Both the position numbers and the translations under genes were made by a program. From Nevskia sp. (GTDB taxonomy: Bacteria > Pseudomonadota > Gammaproteobacteria > Nevskiales > Nevskiaceae), in contig JARLJS010000048.1 of the NCBI GenBank assembly GCA_031291075.1, positions 1 through 64,000 on the forward strand: 64,000 bases of DNA. The letters run 5' to 3'. The notes beneath the pieces are model-generated. The model was not told the DNA's origin and did no database searches. It saw only the letters and a program-made list of their open reading frames with translations. Below, piece by piece: positions 36,343-50,700 of this stretch (position 1 is its first letter; each line of letters starts with the position of its first letter).

Positions 36343-36358
36343 TGTGACGCCGCTCACA
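36343..36358. promoter_or_regulatory. CRP/Clp-like binding site (10 of 10)
   Basis: TGTGA-CGCCGC-TCACA is a perfect match to the CRP-family consensus. It lies 9 bases past the DUF3617 stop codon and 234 bases upstream of the kinase pair, 112 bases (centre to centre) from the second site. With no other gene start nearby, the kinase pair is the natural target. Confidence 0.55.
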
Positions 36359-36367
36359 TCCGAGCGT

Positions 36368-36934
36368 TCAGGGTTGTCCGAACGGGCGCACCGCACCGCA
36401 GTCGGCAGCTTGCCAGCGGCCGGAAAAATCGGTCCTGGTTTCGGTGGGGCCGCCGTCCGCGTTCTTGCCGGCGAACTGTATGCTGCCGCTGTAGTGCTCA
36501 TCGTTGTCGTAAGTGACGCTTACGTGACCGCTGCCTTGCATGTCGCCGCTGCAGGCGAGGTCGGCCGTATAGCTGCGTCCGCTATGCTTGACGTTCCTCA
36601 CCAGGCAGCCCTGCTGCAGATCGAGTTCGGGCGGTGCGGTCAGAGCCGCCTGGGCTGGTGTGACGCAGATCTGCGAGGTCATCGGGCCGGTGCCGGGAAC
36701 GCTGATGCCCATCTGCTTGATCATGGCCAGTTGTTCGGGCGACACGTCCGGAATCTGCATGCCCATCTGCCTGGCCAGGGCCAGCTTCTCAGCCGAGACC
36801 TGCGGGATGCCGCCGCTGAAGTTCATCTGGGTCGTGACCTGCCACAGGCCTGGCTTGCCATGGTCGTAGGACAGGGCGACACCCGGCAACACGAGCAGCG
36901 CGGCGATCACCAATACTACGCTTCGGTAGTGCAT
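36368..36934 (-). CDS. DUF3617 family exported protein
   Basis: A 188-residue secreted protein of the DUF3617 family. The signal peptide is residues 1-22 (LLVLPGVALS). Mature features are the N-terminal GKPGLWQVTTQMNF, a Gln/Met-rich middle with two similar segments (LALARQMGMQIPDVS and LAMIKQMGISVPGTG), the conserved SQICVTPAQA, and a C-terminal beta domain with paired cysteines (QQGCLVRN, LACSGDMQG). The function of the family is unknown. It is a single gene between pgl and the kinase pair, all on the minus strand. Confidence 0.82.
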   Translation of the reverse strand: MHYRSVVLVIAALLVLPGVALSYDHGKPGLWQVTTQMNFSGGIPQVSAEKLALARQMGMQIPDVSPEQLAMIKQMGISVPGTGPMTSQICVTPAQAALTAPPELDLQQGCLVRNVKHSGRSYTADLACSGDMQGSGHVSVTYDNDEHYSGSIQFAGKNADGGPTETRTDFSGRWQAADCGAVRPFGQP

Positions 36935-36983
36935 GCGTCGGCACCCGGGTGGAATGAGGCGGCTGCATCATAGCAGCCGGCGC

Positions 36984-37688
36984 TCAGTCAATCAGGTACA
37001 CGTACACCGGGACCCTGGTCTGCCGCAGCACGGCCGCGATCGGCAGCAGGCGGGCCGTCACGTGCTGGCGCGCCTCCTCGTAGACGCGATGCTTGGCCTC
37101 GCCCTGGATCTGCAGGTACAAGCCGCGCGCATCGAGCAGGCCGGCGAGGGTGAAGCTCAGGCGCGGGTGCTCGGCAGCCGAGGGTTGCACCGCCGTGAGC
37201 ACTGCCTTGCCGCCGGGGTCCAGGGCGGCTGCGGTGGCGGTGGCGTCCGGGAACAAGGACGCCGTATGGCCGTCCTCGCCCATGCCGAGTACCACGGCGT
37301 CGAAGGGGCGGGGCAGTGCTTCGAGTGCGCGCGTGCGCTCGGCGATGGCCTCGGCCGGACTGGCCGCCGCGGTCTTGAGCGGCACGAAGTGGGCTTCCGC
37401 CACCGCGCCGCTCAGCAGGCTCTGCCGCAGGAGGTGTTCGTTGCTGTCCGGGGACGGCGGGTCCACCCAGCGTTCGTCCACCAGGCTGATATAGACGTGC
37501 GCCCATTCCAGGGGTTGCTGTGCCAGGGCCTGCAGGAATGCCAGCGGGCTGCGGCCGCCGGACAGGATCATCGAAGCGCGGGCCCGGCAGCGCAGGCCCT
37601 CGCGCAACGCGGCGGCGACGTCCTGCGCCAGGGCTTCGGCCGAGGCCGCGGCGTCGCCGAACCTGCGCTCGACGACTTCGGCACTCAA
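36984..37688 (-). CDS. pgl: 6-phosphogluconolactonase
   Basis: A 234-residue SugarP-isomerase-fold lactonase that hydrolyses 6-phosphogluconolactone to 6-phosphogluconate. Motifs are MILSGGRSPLAFLQAL, ISLVDERWVDPPSPDSNE and VVLGMGEDGHTASLFP, all diagnostic of the DevB-type enzyme. The start is a TTG overlapping the zwf stop (TTGA), with GGAGG 8 bases before it. Cotranscribed with zwf, which makes its substrate. Confidence 0.94.
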   Translation of the reverse strand: MSAEVVERRFGDAAASAEALAQDVAAALREGLRCRARASMILSGGRSPLAFLQALAQQPLEWAHVYISLVDERWVDPPSPDSNEHLLRQSLLSGAVAEAHFVPLKTAAASPAEAIAERTRALEALPRPFDAVVLGMGEDGHTASLFPDATATAAALDPGGKAVLTAVQPSAAEHPRLSFTLAGLLDARGLYLQIQGEAKHRVYEEARQHVTARLLPIAAVLRQTRVPVYVYLID

Positions 37689-39142
37689 GTCTCTTCCCTC
37701 CAGGCCAGGCCCTCGCGCGCGATCAGCGCGCTGGAGGCGGTGGGGCCCCAGGTGCCGGAGGTATAGGGCTTCGGCGGATCGCCCTGCACGGCCCAGGCCT
37801 CCTGGATCGGGTCGATCCAGCGCCAGGCCGCGTCCAGCTCGTCGCGGCGCATGAACAGGGTGAGGTTGCCCGAGATCGCGTCCATCAGCAGGCGCTCATA
37901 GGCATCCCAGCGGCGCGTCTTGAAAGTCTTGCCGAAGTCCAGGTCCAGGTCCACCGGCCGCACCCGCATCTCCGCCCCGGGGATCTTGGCCGACACGAAC
38001 AGCTTGATGCCTTCGTCCGGCTGCAGGCGGATCACCAGCCGGTTGGTGTCGCCGTCGGTGCCGGGGAGAATCGCGTACGGCACCCCACGGAAGTTGATCA
38101 CGATCTCCGATACGCGTTCCTGCATACGCTTGCCGGTGCGCAGGTAGAACGGCACCCGGGCCCAGCGCCAGTTGTCGAGGTCCACCCGCATGGCGATGAA
38201 GGTCTCGGTGGTGCTGTGGGCGGGAATTCCTTTCTCTTCCAGGTATCCGGGCACCGCCTTGCCGTCGATGGCGCCCGGGCGGTACTGCCCGCGCACGATC
38301 TTGGCCCGCACCGTGTCCGGCGTGAACGGGCGCAGCGCCTTCAGCACCTTGAGCTTTTCGTCGCGCACGGCATCGGGATCGATGCTCACCGGCGGCTCCA
38401 TGGCGATGATGCACAGCAGCTGCAGCAGGTGGTTCTGCACCATGTCGCGCAGCGAGCCGTAGTGATCGAAGTAGCCGCCGCGTTCCTCCACGCCCACCGT
38501 TTCGGCCAGGGTGATCTGCACGTCGCGCACCGCCACGCGGTGCCACAAGGGCTCGAAGATGGAGTTGGCGAAACGCAGCGCCAGCAGGTTCTGCACCGTT
38601 TCCTTGCCCAGGTAATGGTCGATCCGGTAGATCTGCCGCTCCTCGAAGATCTTGCCCACCTCCTCGTTGATGCGCGTGGCCGAGGCCAGGTCGCGACCGA
38701 GCGGCTTCTCCAGCACCACGCGCGACAGCGGCGTCACCAGCCCGGCGGCGGCGAGGTGGGCGCAGATGGTGGAAAACAGGTCAGCGGCGGTCGACAGGTA
38801 GAACACGCGGATGCGCTGGCCGGAGTCGCGCAGGCGCTCCGCCAGCTCGGCGAAGCCGGTTCCGCCGGCGCCGTCGATGGACAGGTAATCGATCGACTGG
38901 GTGAAAGCGGTCCAGGCGCGCTCGTCGAAGTCCGCGGCGGGAATGTAGCGCCGGCAGGTTGCGGTGATCATCTCGATGTACTGCTCGCGGCCCAGCTTCT
39001 GCCGGGAGGCGGCATAGCTGCGCCAGCCGCGCGTGTCCTTGCTGTCGCGGTGGCGGTAATACAGGCCCGGCAGCAGCTTGCGCAAGGCGAGGTCCCCGGT
39101 GCCTCCGAAAAAGATCAGGTCGAAGCTGTCGGGTAAAGCCAT
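37685..39142 (-). CDS. zwf: Glucose-6-phosphate 1-dehydrogenase
   Basis: A 485-residue enzyme oxidising glucose-6-phosphate to the lactone with NAD(P)+. The N-terminal cofactor motif is IFFGGTGDLALRKLLPGLYY, and the active-site signature RIDHYLGKETVQNLLALRF is intact, as is EKPLGRDLASA. The length is normal. It overlaps pgl by 4 nt and is divergent from edd across 144 bases, so the whole upper Entner-Doudoroff route is grouped here. Confidence 0.96.
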   Translation of the reverse strand: MALPDSFDLIFFGGTGDLALRKLLPGLYYRHRDSKDTRGWRSYAASRQKLGREQYIEMITATCRRYIPAADFDERAWTAFTQSIDYLSIDGAGGTGFAELAERLRDSGQRIRVFYLSTAADLFSTICAHLAAAGLVTPLSRVVLEKPLGRDLASATRINEEVGKIFEERQIYRIDHYLGKETVQNLLALRFANSIFEPLWHRVAVRDVQITLAETVGVEERGGYFDHYGSLRDMVQNHLLQLLCIIAMEPPVSIDPDAVRDEKLKVLKALRPFTPDTVRAKIVRGQYRPGAIDGKAVPGYLEEKGIPAHSTTETFIAMRVDLDNWRWARVPFYLRTGKRMQERVSEIVINFRGVPYAILPGTDGDTNRLVIRLQPDEGIKLFVSAKIPGAEMRVRPVDLDLDFGKTFKTRRWDAYERLLMDAISGNLTLFMRRDELDAAWRWIDPIQEAWAVQGDPPKPYTSGTWGPTASSALIAREGLAWREET

Positions 39143-39286
39143 GATCCATGCCCTCGCAGGTCAGACACCATATTGTCCGGGATTACTTCTTGCACGGATA
39201 TTGCCGGCCGCGCAGGATGCTCATGGTTTCGCTAGCGTGTTCCTTGCCATGTGTCCGCACGCCGGCCCGGACCGCACGGAGGTACT

Positions 39287-41167
<1,881 letters not shown>

Positions 41168-41233
41168 TCCGATTCAAAATGGCAAGCCGCGGGAGGGCAT
41201 GGAGTTATTCAGGGGTTCCTTAGGGGAGAACCG

Positions 41234-41863
41234 ATGCTGGACATCGAAGCCTTACTCAACGACGGGCCGGTGATCCCGGTGATCGTCATCCAGGACGCCG
41301 AGCAGGCCCTGCCGCTGGCCCGGGCGTTGCTGGCCGGCGGCGTGCGGGTACTGGAGGTGACCCTGCGCACACCGGCCGCCCTCGACGCGGTGGCCGCGAT
41401 CGCGGCGGAGCACCCGCAGGCCATCGTCGGCGTCGGCACCGTGACGCGGCCGGAAGACCTGGCGCGGTCCGCGGCGGCCGGAGCCCAGTTCGCCGTCAGT
41501 CCGGCTCTGACCCGCTCGCTGGTGGCAGCGGCGCGCGAGGGTGCCCTGCCGCTGCTGCCGGGGGCGATGACCCCGTCCGAGGTGCTGCAGGCCCGCGAGG
41601 CCGGCTTCACGGCGCTCAAGCTGTTTCCGGCCGCCCAGGCCGGGGGCATCGGCATGCTCAGGGCCCTGGGCTCGGTGTTTCCCGACGTGACGTTTTGCCC
41701 CACCGGCGGCATCGACGCCGTCTCGGCGCCCGACTACCTGGCACTGCCCAACGTCGCCTGCGTGGGCGGGTCCTGGCTGGCGCCGCCGGCCCTGTTGAAG
41801 GCCGGCGACTGGGGCGCCATCGAAAAGCTGGCGCGGGCGACGTCGGCCTTGGCGCGCACGTAG
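41234..41863 (+). CDS. eda: KDPG aldolase
   Basis: A 209-residue class I aldolase splitting 2-keto-3-deoxy-6-phosphogluconate into pyruvate and glyceraldehyde-3-phosphate. The motifs VTLRTPAALDAV (Glu/Arg active site), VGVGTVTRPED and the Schiff-base lysine in FTALKLFPAAQAGG are present. A GGGGAG ribosome site precedes the ATG. It completes the Entner-Doudoroff pathway with edd; its end is 21 nt from the convergent MFS gene. Confidence 0.95.
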   Translation: MLDIEALLNDGPVIPVIVIQDAEQALPLARALLAGGVRVLEVTLRTPAALDAVAAIAAEHPQAIVGVGTVTRPEDLARSAAAGAQFAVSPALTRSLVAAAREGALPLLPGAMTPSEVLQAREAGFTALKLFPAAQAGGIGMLRALGSVFPDVTFCPTGGIDAVSAPDYLALPNVACVGGSWLAPPALLKAGDWGAIEKLARATSALART

Positions 41864-41884
41864 GGAACCTGGGCTGAAACGGCT

Positions 41885-43228
41885 TCAGCGGGGCGCGGCC
41901 GCGGCCAGCGCGCTGCCGGCGAACACCGCCGCCGCGCCGCAGGCCATCGCCAGACGCAGGCCCGTGGCGGCGTCAGCGGCCAGGCCGTATACCGCGCCCG
42001 CCACCGCCACGCCGAGCGAGGCGCCCACCATGCGCGCGGTGTTGACCAGTGCCGAGGCGGTGCCGGCACGCGCCGCGCTCACCGCGGCAACGGCCGCTGC
42101 CAGCACCGGCCCGGTGTTGCAGGCCATGCCGATGCCGGTCAGCAACAGCCCTGATTCCGCCAGCCACAGCGGCCGCCCGCCGTGCGTGGCCGCCATCGTC
42201 GCCAGCCCGCAACCGATCAGCGCCATGCCGGCCGCCATCGTGCGGGCGGCGCCGAAGCGCGCGGACCAGCGGCCGGAGCGGTGCGACAGGCCGGCGAACA
42301 CCAGCGACATCGGCAGCAGCGCCAGCCCGCAATGCGCGACGTCGAACACGCCGCCGCGCAACCACGTCAGCGGCAGCAGGAAGATCAGGCCATACATGCC
42401 GAAGGTCATCGCCGCCGCCACTCCCAGCGCGCAGGCGAGCTTCCCGTTCGCCAGCAGTTCCATCGGCACCATCGCGGCCGCGCCCAGGCGGCGCTCGATC
42501 GCCGCGAAGGCGCCGAACGTGCACACCGCGACCAGACCCGGCACGACTTCGCGCTCGATCATGCCGAGCACCGCGCCGCCGAGCGCGAGCGCGGCCAGCG
42601 CCTGGCCGGCCAGGTCGATCCTGCGGCCCTGCGGATCGGAGGATTCGGGAATCGTCCGCGGCCCCAGCGCCACCACGGCGAGGCCGACCGGCAGCGTCAG
42701 CAGGAAGATGCAGCGCCAGCCCGCCGCCTGGATCAGCCCGCCGCCGAGGGAGGGGCCGATGGCGAAGGCGGCGCCGTTGATGCCGGCCCACACGCCGATG
42801 ACATGGGCACGCTCCTGCGCATCGGTCCAGATGACGCGGATCAGCGCCAGGCTGGCCGGCAGCATCAGGGCGGCGCCGAGGCCGGTCAGGACCCGGCCGG
42901 CGATCAGCGCCGCCGCACCGGGTGCCAGCGCGCACACGGCGGATCCGGCGGTGAAGGCGAGGGCGCCGGCCAGCAGCACCCGCCTGCGCCCGATCAGGTC
43001 GGCGAGCGTGCCGCCGCTCATCAGCAGTACGGCGTAGCTGAGGTTGTAGCCGTCGATCACCCACTGCAGGGCGCGCAAGGAGGCATGCAGGTCCACCCCG
43101 ATGTCATGGACGGCGAGATTGACCACAGAAGTGTCGATCTGCGCCAGCAGCACGCTCAGGCACAGGATGGCCAGGATCCGGCTGCGCGATCGGCCGGCGA
43201 GAACCGGCGCGGGGGAATACATGTCCAT
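41885..43228 (-). CDS. MFS drug/metabolite exporter (EmrB/QacA type)
   Basis: A 447-residue major facilitator with many membrane spans. It resembles the 14-helix DHA2 group: LLAQIDTSVVNLAVHDIG in helix 1, LQWVIDGYNLSYAVLLMSGGTLADLIGRRR around the helix 2-3 loop, and GRVLTGLGAALMLPASLALI. Such pumps export drugs, dyes or metabolites by proton antiport; the substrate cannot be read from sequence. It is divergent from an ArsR-type regulator across 107 bases, which probably controls it. The length is at the short end of the group. Confidence 0.88.
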   Translation of the reverse strand: MDMYSPAPVLAGRSRSRILAILCLSVLLAQIDTSVVNLAVHDIGVDLHASLRALQWVIDGYNLSYAVLLMSGGTLADLIGRRRVLLAGALAFTAGSAVCALAPGAAALIAGRVLTGLGAALMLPASLALIRVIWTDAQERAHVIGVWAGINGAAFAIGPSLGGGLIQAAGWRCIFLLTLPVGLAVVALGPRTIPESSDPQGRRIDLAGQALAALALGGAVLGMIEREVVPGLVAVCTFGAFAAIERRLGAAAMVPMELLANGKLACALGVAAAMTFGMYGLIFLLPLTWLRGGVFDVAHCGLALLPMSLVFAGLSHRSGRWSARFGAARTMAAGMALIGCGLATMAATHGGRPLWLAESGLLLTGIGMACNTGPVLAAAVAAVSAARAGTASALVNTARMVGASLGVAVAGAVYGLAADAATGLRLAMACGAAAVFAGSALAAAAPR

Positions 43229-43282
43229 GGCATAGCTCGCGAAAGGCCTGGTTCGATCGTAGGCGGCGCGGTCACCCCACGT

Positions 43283-43298
43283 TTCGGCGCCGCCCGAA
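43283..43298. promoter_or_regulatory. Weak inverted repeat in the MFS/ArsR control region
   Basis: TTCGG-CGCCGC-CCGAA lies in the 107-base region between the divergent exporter and regulator genes. ArsR-family proteins bind such dyads, but the arms are only 5 bases in GC-rich DNA, so chance is likely. Confidence 0.2.
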
Positions 43299-43335
43299 GC
43301 ATTCCGGCTCCGGTCCGGCGCACAATAACCGCGAC

Positions 43336-44073
43336 ATGGCCCCGCTCTCCGAACAAGTGCGACTCGCCGAGGTGGCCGCCGTAGTCGGCGAGCCGGCGCG
43401 CGCGGCGATGCTGCTGGCGCTCGGCGACGGCAGCGCCCTGCCGGCGGGCGAGCTCGCCGCCTGCGCGGAAGTGAGCGCGGCGACGGCCAGCGAGCACCTG
43501 CTGAAGATGCTCGACGCCGGGCTGGTGCGGGTGGAGCGCCAGGGGCGGCACCGCTACTACCGGCTGGCGTCGGCGGAAGTGGCGGAACTGCTGGAGTCGC
43601 TGATGGTCGTGGCCCACCGTTCGCCGGAGCCGCGGCGGCAGGTGCGGGTGCCGCCGCAGCTGCGCACTGCGCGCAGCTGCTACAAGCACCTCGCCGGCCG
43701 CCTGGGGGTGGCTGTTTGCGATGCCCTGTCCGGGCGGCGCTGCATCGAGGTGGAGGAGGGGCTGGCGGTCGTCACCGCCGGCGGGCTGCGGTTCCTGGAG
43801 GATTTCGGCGTCGACGTCACCCGCCTGCGCAGCCACCCCGCCACCCGCACCTGCATCGACTGGAGCGAGCGGCGCCCGCACCTGGGCGGCGCGGTCGGTG
43901 TGGCGATCCACCGCCGCTGCCTGGAGCTGCGCTGGATCCGCCCGCACCTCGACAGCCGCGCCATCAGCCTGACCCCGGCCGGCGTGCGCGGTTTCCACGC
44001 CGTGTTCGGCTTCGACCCCGCCCGCTTCGCCGCCGCCGTGGAGCGGCTGCCGGCCTCGCTCAGCCGCGCCTAG
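43336..44073 (+). CDS. ArsR-family transcriptional regulator
   Basis: A 245-residue regulator. Residues 1-95 form the ArsR winged helix (AEVAAVVGEPARAAMLLALG, ATASEHLLKMLDAGLVRVER, GRHRYYRLAS). A C-terminal domain follows with the conserved RTARSCYKHLAGRLGV and TCIDWSERRPHLGGAVG found in a longer ArsR subgroup. Cys and His in this domain could bind a ligand or metal, but no classical metal site is present. Divergent from the exporter, which it probably represses. It ends 3 bases from glgP. Confidence 0.88.
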   Translation: MAPLSEQVRLAEVAAVVGEPARAAMLLALGDGSALPAGELAACAEVSAATASEHLLKMLDAGLVRVERQGRHRYYRLASAEVAELLESLMVVAHRSPEPRRQVRVPPQLRTARSCYKHLAGRLGVAVCDALSGRRCIEVEEGLAVVTAGGLRFLEDFGVDVTRLRSHPATRTCIDWSERRPHLGGAVGVAIHRRCLELRWIRPHLDSRAISLTPAGVRGFHAVFGFDPARFAAAVERLPASLSRA

Positions 44074-44076
44074 GCT

Positions 44077-46605
<2,529 letters not shown>

Positions 46606-46681
46606 GCCGCTTCTCCGGTGGTGCGAGGGTCCCTCGGCCGGAATGCCCAAGCAAGTTCCATGCTGCCGCCGCCGGCCGTAT

Positions 46682-47608
46682 TCATCGCGATGCCGCCAAT
46701 GCGGCCAATCCCAGCAGCGCGGGGTCCGGGCAGGTGACGATCCAGGCCGGGATGGCGGCCAGCCATGCCGAAAACGGCGCCTTGTCCTCGAAGCCGGCAC
46801 GGAAGGTTTCGATCGAGAACCACTCCCCCAGGGCCGGCACGATGCCGCCGGCGATGTAGACGCCGCCGCGCGCTCCCAGTGTCAGCGCCGCGTTGCCGGC
46901 CACCCGGCCGAGCCAGCGGGTCCACAGTCGCAGCGCGGTCTGCGCCTGGCGGTGGCCGGCCGCGGCGGCCTCCGCCACCTGCGGTGCCGCCAGCGGCTCG
47001 GGGGCGCCCAGCGCGCGCACCAGCTTTTCCAGGCCGGGGCCGGCCAGGACGGTCTCGGCCGAGATGCGGCCGTAGCGCGCGCGCAGGACGTGCCAGGCCT
47101 GCAGCTCCTCGTCATCGACCGGGGCCAGGTCGGCATGCCCGCCTTCGCCCGGCAGTACGCGCCAGCCGCCAGGCACGGGCAGCACGGTCGCCATGCCCAG
47201 CCCGGTGCCCGCGCCGATCACGATGCAGGGGGCTGACATGTCGGCGCCGCCGCCGCCGCAGGAACGCAGATCGCAGGGCCGCAGCACGGCGACGGCGTGG
47301 CCTACCGCTTCGAAGTCGTTGACCAGCGTCACCCGGGTGGTGCCTGCCGCCAGCGCGATCGTCGCCGGCAGCAGGGTGCAGGCGTGATTGGTCAGCGCGA
47401 TGCTGCCGTCCGGTCTGACCGGGCCGGCGCCGCACAGCGCCACTGCCGACACGCTGGCGCCGCATCCGGCCAGGTAGCCCTGCAGCAGCGCCGGCAGGTC
47501 CGCCTGGGTGGGGTAGTTGTGCTGCGCCGTCAAGCGGATCGCTCCGTCCTCGACGCTGGCCAGCGCGAGGCGTGTATTGGTGCCGCCGATATCCCCGACC
47601 AGGATCAT
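46682..47608 (-). CDS. glk: Glucokinase
   Basis: A 308-residue bacterial glucokinase phosphorylating free glucose with ATP. The N-terminal phosphate loop is GDIGGTNTRLAL; VNDFEAVGHAVAVL, IGAGTGLGMATVLP and PGEGGHADLAP are the family blocks. It would recover glucose freed by MalQ and other glucan enzymes and feed Zwf. First gene of the glk-glgP pair. Confidence 0.94.
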   Translation of the reverse strand: MILVGDIGGTNTRLALASVEDGAIRLTAQHNYPTQADLPALLQGYLAGCGASVSAVALCGAGPVRPDGSIALTNHACTLLPATIALAAGTTRVTLVNDFEAVGHAVAVLRPCDLRSCGGGGADMSAPCIVIGAGTGLGMATVLPVPGGWRVLPGEGGHADLAPVDDEELQAWHVLRARYGRISAETVLAGPGLEKLVRALGAPEPLAAPQVAEAAAAGHRQAQTALRLWTRWLGRVAGNAALTLGARGGVYIAGGIVPALGEWFSIETFRAGFEDKAPFSAWLAAIPAWIVTCPDPALLGLAALAASR

Positions 47609-47786
47609 GACTTCATCCTATGCGAAGCCGCGCCACCGCGTCACATCCGGACGCGGACCGGTAGGGTGGCGAGGGGTGCGCGGCCTGCACCACACTGGCG
47701 CGTCTTTTGCCTTCGGATAGGATAGGCGTTCCGGACGGCCTGGCGTCGCCGGTATCCGCCTTACAACAATCACTGAGCAGGGGCCC

Positions 47787-50700
47787 GTGTTCCATATCAA
47801 GAAGCTTCTTGTCGCCAATCGCTCCGAGATCGCCATCCGCGTCATGCGCGCAGCAGCCGAGCTGGGCATCCGCACGGTCGCGATCTACGCCAACGAGGAC
47901 CGTTTCGCGCTGCACCGCTTCAAGGCCGACGAAAGCTACCTTGTGGGGCAGGGGCGCAAGCCGATCGCCGCCTACCTGGACATCCCCGGCATCATCCGCA
48001 TCGCCAAGCAGGCCAAGGTGGATGCCATCCATCCCGGCTACGGCTTCCTGTCCGAGAATCCGGATTTCGCCCAGGCCTGCGCCGACGCCGGCATCCTGTT
48101 CATCGGCCCCTCGCCGGAGGTGATGCGCACCCTCGGCAACAAGGTGGCGGCGCGCAACGCCGCCGTCGCCGCCGGCGTGCCGGTGATGCCGGCCACCGGC
48201 CCGCTGCCGCGCGACCTGGGCGAATGCAAGCGCCTGGCCGCCGAGGTGGGCTACCCGCTGATGCTCAAGGCGAGCTGGGGTGGCGGCGGGCGCGGCATGC
48301 GGGTGATCGAGTCCGAGGCCGACCTGTCGACGCAACTCGAGGTCGCGCGCCGCGAGGCCGCCGCCGCGTTCGGCAACGACGAGGTCTATCTCGAAAAGCT
48401 GGTGCGCCGCGCCCGTCATGTCGAAGTCCAGATCCTGGGCGATACCCACGGCAACATTATCCACCTGTTCGAGCGCGATTGTTCGGTGCAGCGCCGCAAC
48501 CAGAAGGTGGTCGAGCGTGCCCCGGCGCCCTACCTGGACGCGGCCCGCCGTGCCGAGCTGTGCGACTACGCGCTGCGCCTCGGGCGTGCCGTGCGCTACA
48601 CCCATGCCGGTACGGTCGAGTTCCTGATGGACGCCGACACCGGCAAGTTCTACTTCATCGAGGTCAACCCGCGCATCCAGGTCGAGCACACCGTGACCGA
48701 GATGGTCACCGGCATCGACATCGTCAAGGCGCAGATCCGGATCAGCCTGGACACCCGCATCGGCGAGCACATCAGCCTGCCGGCGCAGGCGGACATCCGC
48801 CTTAACGGCCACGCCCTGCAATGCCGCGTCACCACCGAGGACCCGGAAAACAACTTCACCCCGGACTACGGCCGGCTGATCGCCTACCGCAGCGCCTCCG
48901 GCTTCGGCATCCGTCTCGACGGCGGCACCGCCTACGCCGGCGCCGTGATCACGCCGTATTACGACTCGCTGCTGGTCAAGGTCACCGCGTGGGCCTCCAC
49001 CGCCGACGAGGCCATCCACCGCATGGAACGCGCCCTGCGCGAATTCCGCATCCGCGGCCTGGCCACCAACCTGCCGTTCCTGGAAAACGTCATCAACCAC
49101 CCGCTGTTCCAGTCCGGCGAGTGCACCACCCGGTTCATCGATACCACGCCGGAGCTGTTCACTTTCAAGAAGCGCCGCGATCGCGCCAGCAAGGTGCTGC
49201 GCTTCGTCGGCGACGTCACCGTCAACGGCAACCCCGAGATGAAGGGGCGCAAGCCGCCGGACGGCGTGCTGCCGCAGCCGCTGCTGCCCGAAGCCGACCC
49301 CACCATCGCAGTGCCGCGGGGCACCCGCGACATCCTTATGGAGCACGGTCCCAAGGCCTTCGCCGAGTGGCTGCGCGGGCAGGACAAGGTGATGCTGACC
49401 GACACCACCATGCGCGACGCCCACCAGTCGCTGTTCGCCACCCGCATGCGCAGCCGCGACATGCTGGCCATCGCGCCCTACTACGCCCGCCTGCTGCCTG
49501 GCCTGCTGTCGCTGGAATGCTGGGGCGGCGCGACCTTCGACGTGGCGCTGCGCTTCCTCAAGGAGGACCCGTGGGAGCGGCTGGCGGCGCTGCGCGAGGC
49601 GATCCCCAACATCCCGCTGCAGATGTTGCTGCGGTCGGCCAACGCGGTCGGTTACACCAACTACGCCGACAACGTGGTGAAGTTCTTCATCGGCGAGGCG
49701 GCCAAGGCCGGCGTCGACATCTTCCGCATTTTCGATTGCCTCAACAACGTCGGCAACATGCGCCTGGCGATCGATGCGGTGGGTGCCGCCGGCGGCGTGG
49801 TGGAAGCGGCGATCTGCTACAGCGGCGACCTGTTCGACGCCAGCCGGCCGAAGTACAACCTGCGCTACTACGTCGAAATGGCCAAGGAGCTGGAGCGCGC
49901 CGGCGCCCACATCCTCGGCATCAAGGACATGGCCGGTGTCTGCAAGCCGCGGGCGGCACGTGCGCTGGTCACGGCGCTGAAGCAGGAGATCGGCCTGCCG
50001 ATCCACTTCCATACCCACGACACCAGCGGCATTGCGGCTGCCAGCGTGCTCGCCGCGGTAGAGGCGGGCTGCGACGCGGTCGACGGCGCCATGGACTCGA
50101 TGAGCGGCCTCACCTCCCAGCCCAATCTCGGCGCCATCGTCGCCAGCCTGGTCGGCACGGAGCGCGAGCCGGACGTTGCCGTGCCCGCGCTGCGAGCGAT
50201 CTCCCACTACTGGGAGGGCGTGCGGCGCTACTACGCGCCGTTCGAAGCGGACATCCGCTCCGGTACTTCCGACGTGTACCGTCACGAGATGCCGGGCGGG
50301 CAGTACACCAACCTGCGCGAGCAGGCCCGCGCCATGGGCCTGGAGCACCGCTGGGACGCCGTGGCCCAGGCCTACGCCGACGTCAACCGCCTGTTCGGCG
50401 ACATCGTCAAGGTGACGCCCACCTCCAAGGTGGTCGGCGACATGGCCTTGTACATGGTCGCCAACGACCTTTCGCCCGAGGCGGTGACGGACCCTGCACG
50501 CGAGATCGCCTTCCCGGAATCCGTGGTGTCGCTGTTCAAGGGCGAACTCGGCGTTCCACCAGGGGGCTGGCCGCCGGAACTGCAGCACAAGGTCCTGCGG
50601 GGCCAGCCGCCGCTGCAGGGACGGCCGGGCGATTCCATCCCCCCGGTCGATCTGGAGCAGGCGCGCGAGACCGCCGAGAAAGCGGTGGGGCACAAGATCG

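Noticed and set aside
43250-43265. tRNA-like T-loop GGTTCGATCG
   Set aside because: No acceptor or anticodon stems can be drawn around it.
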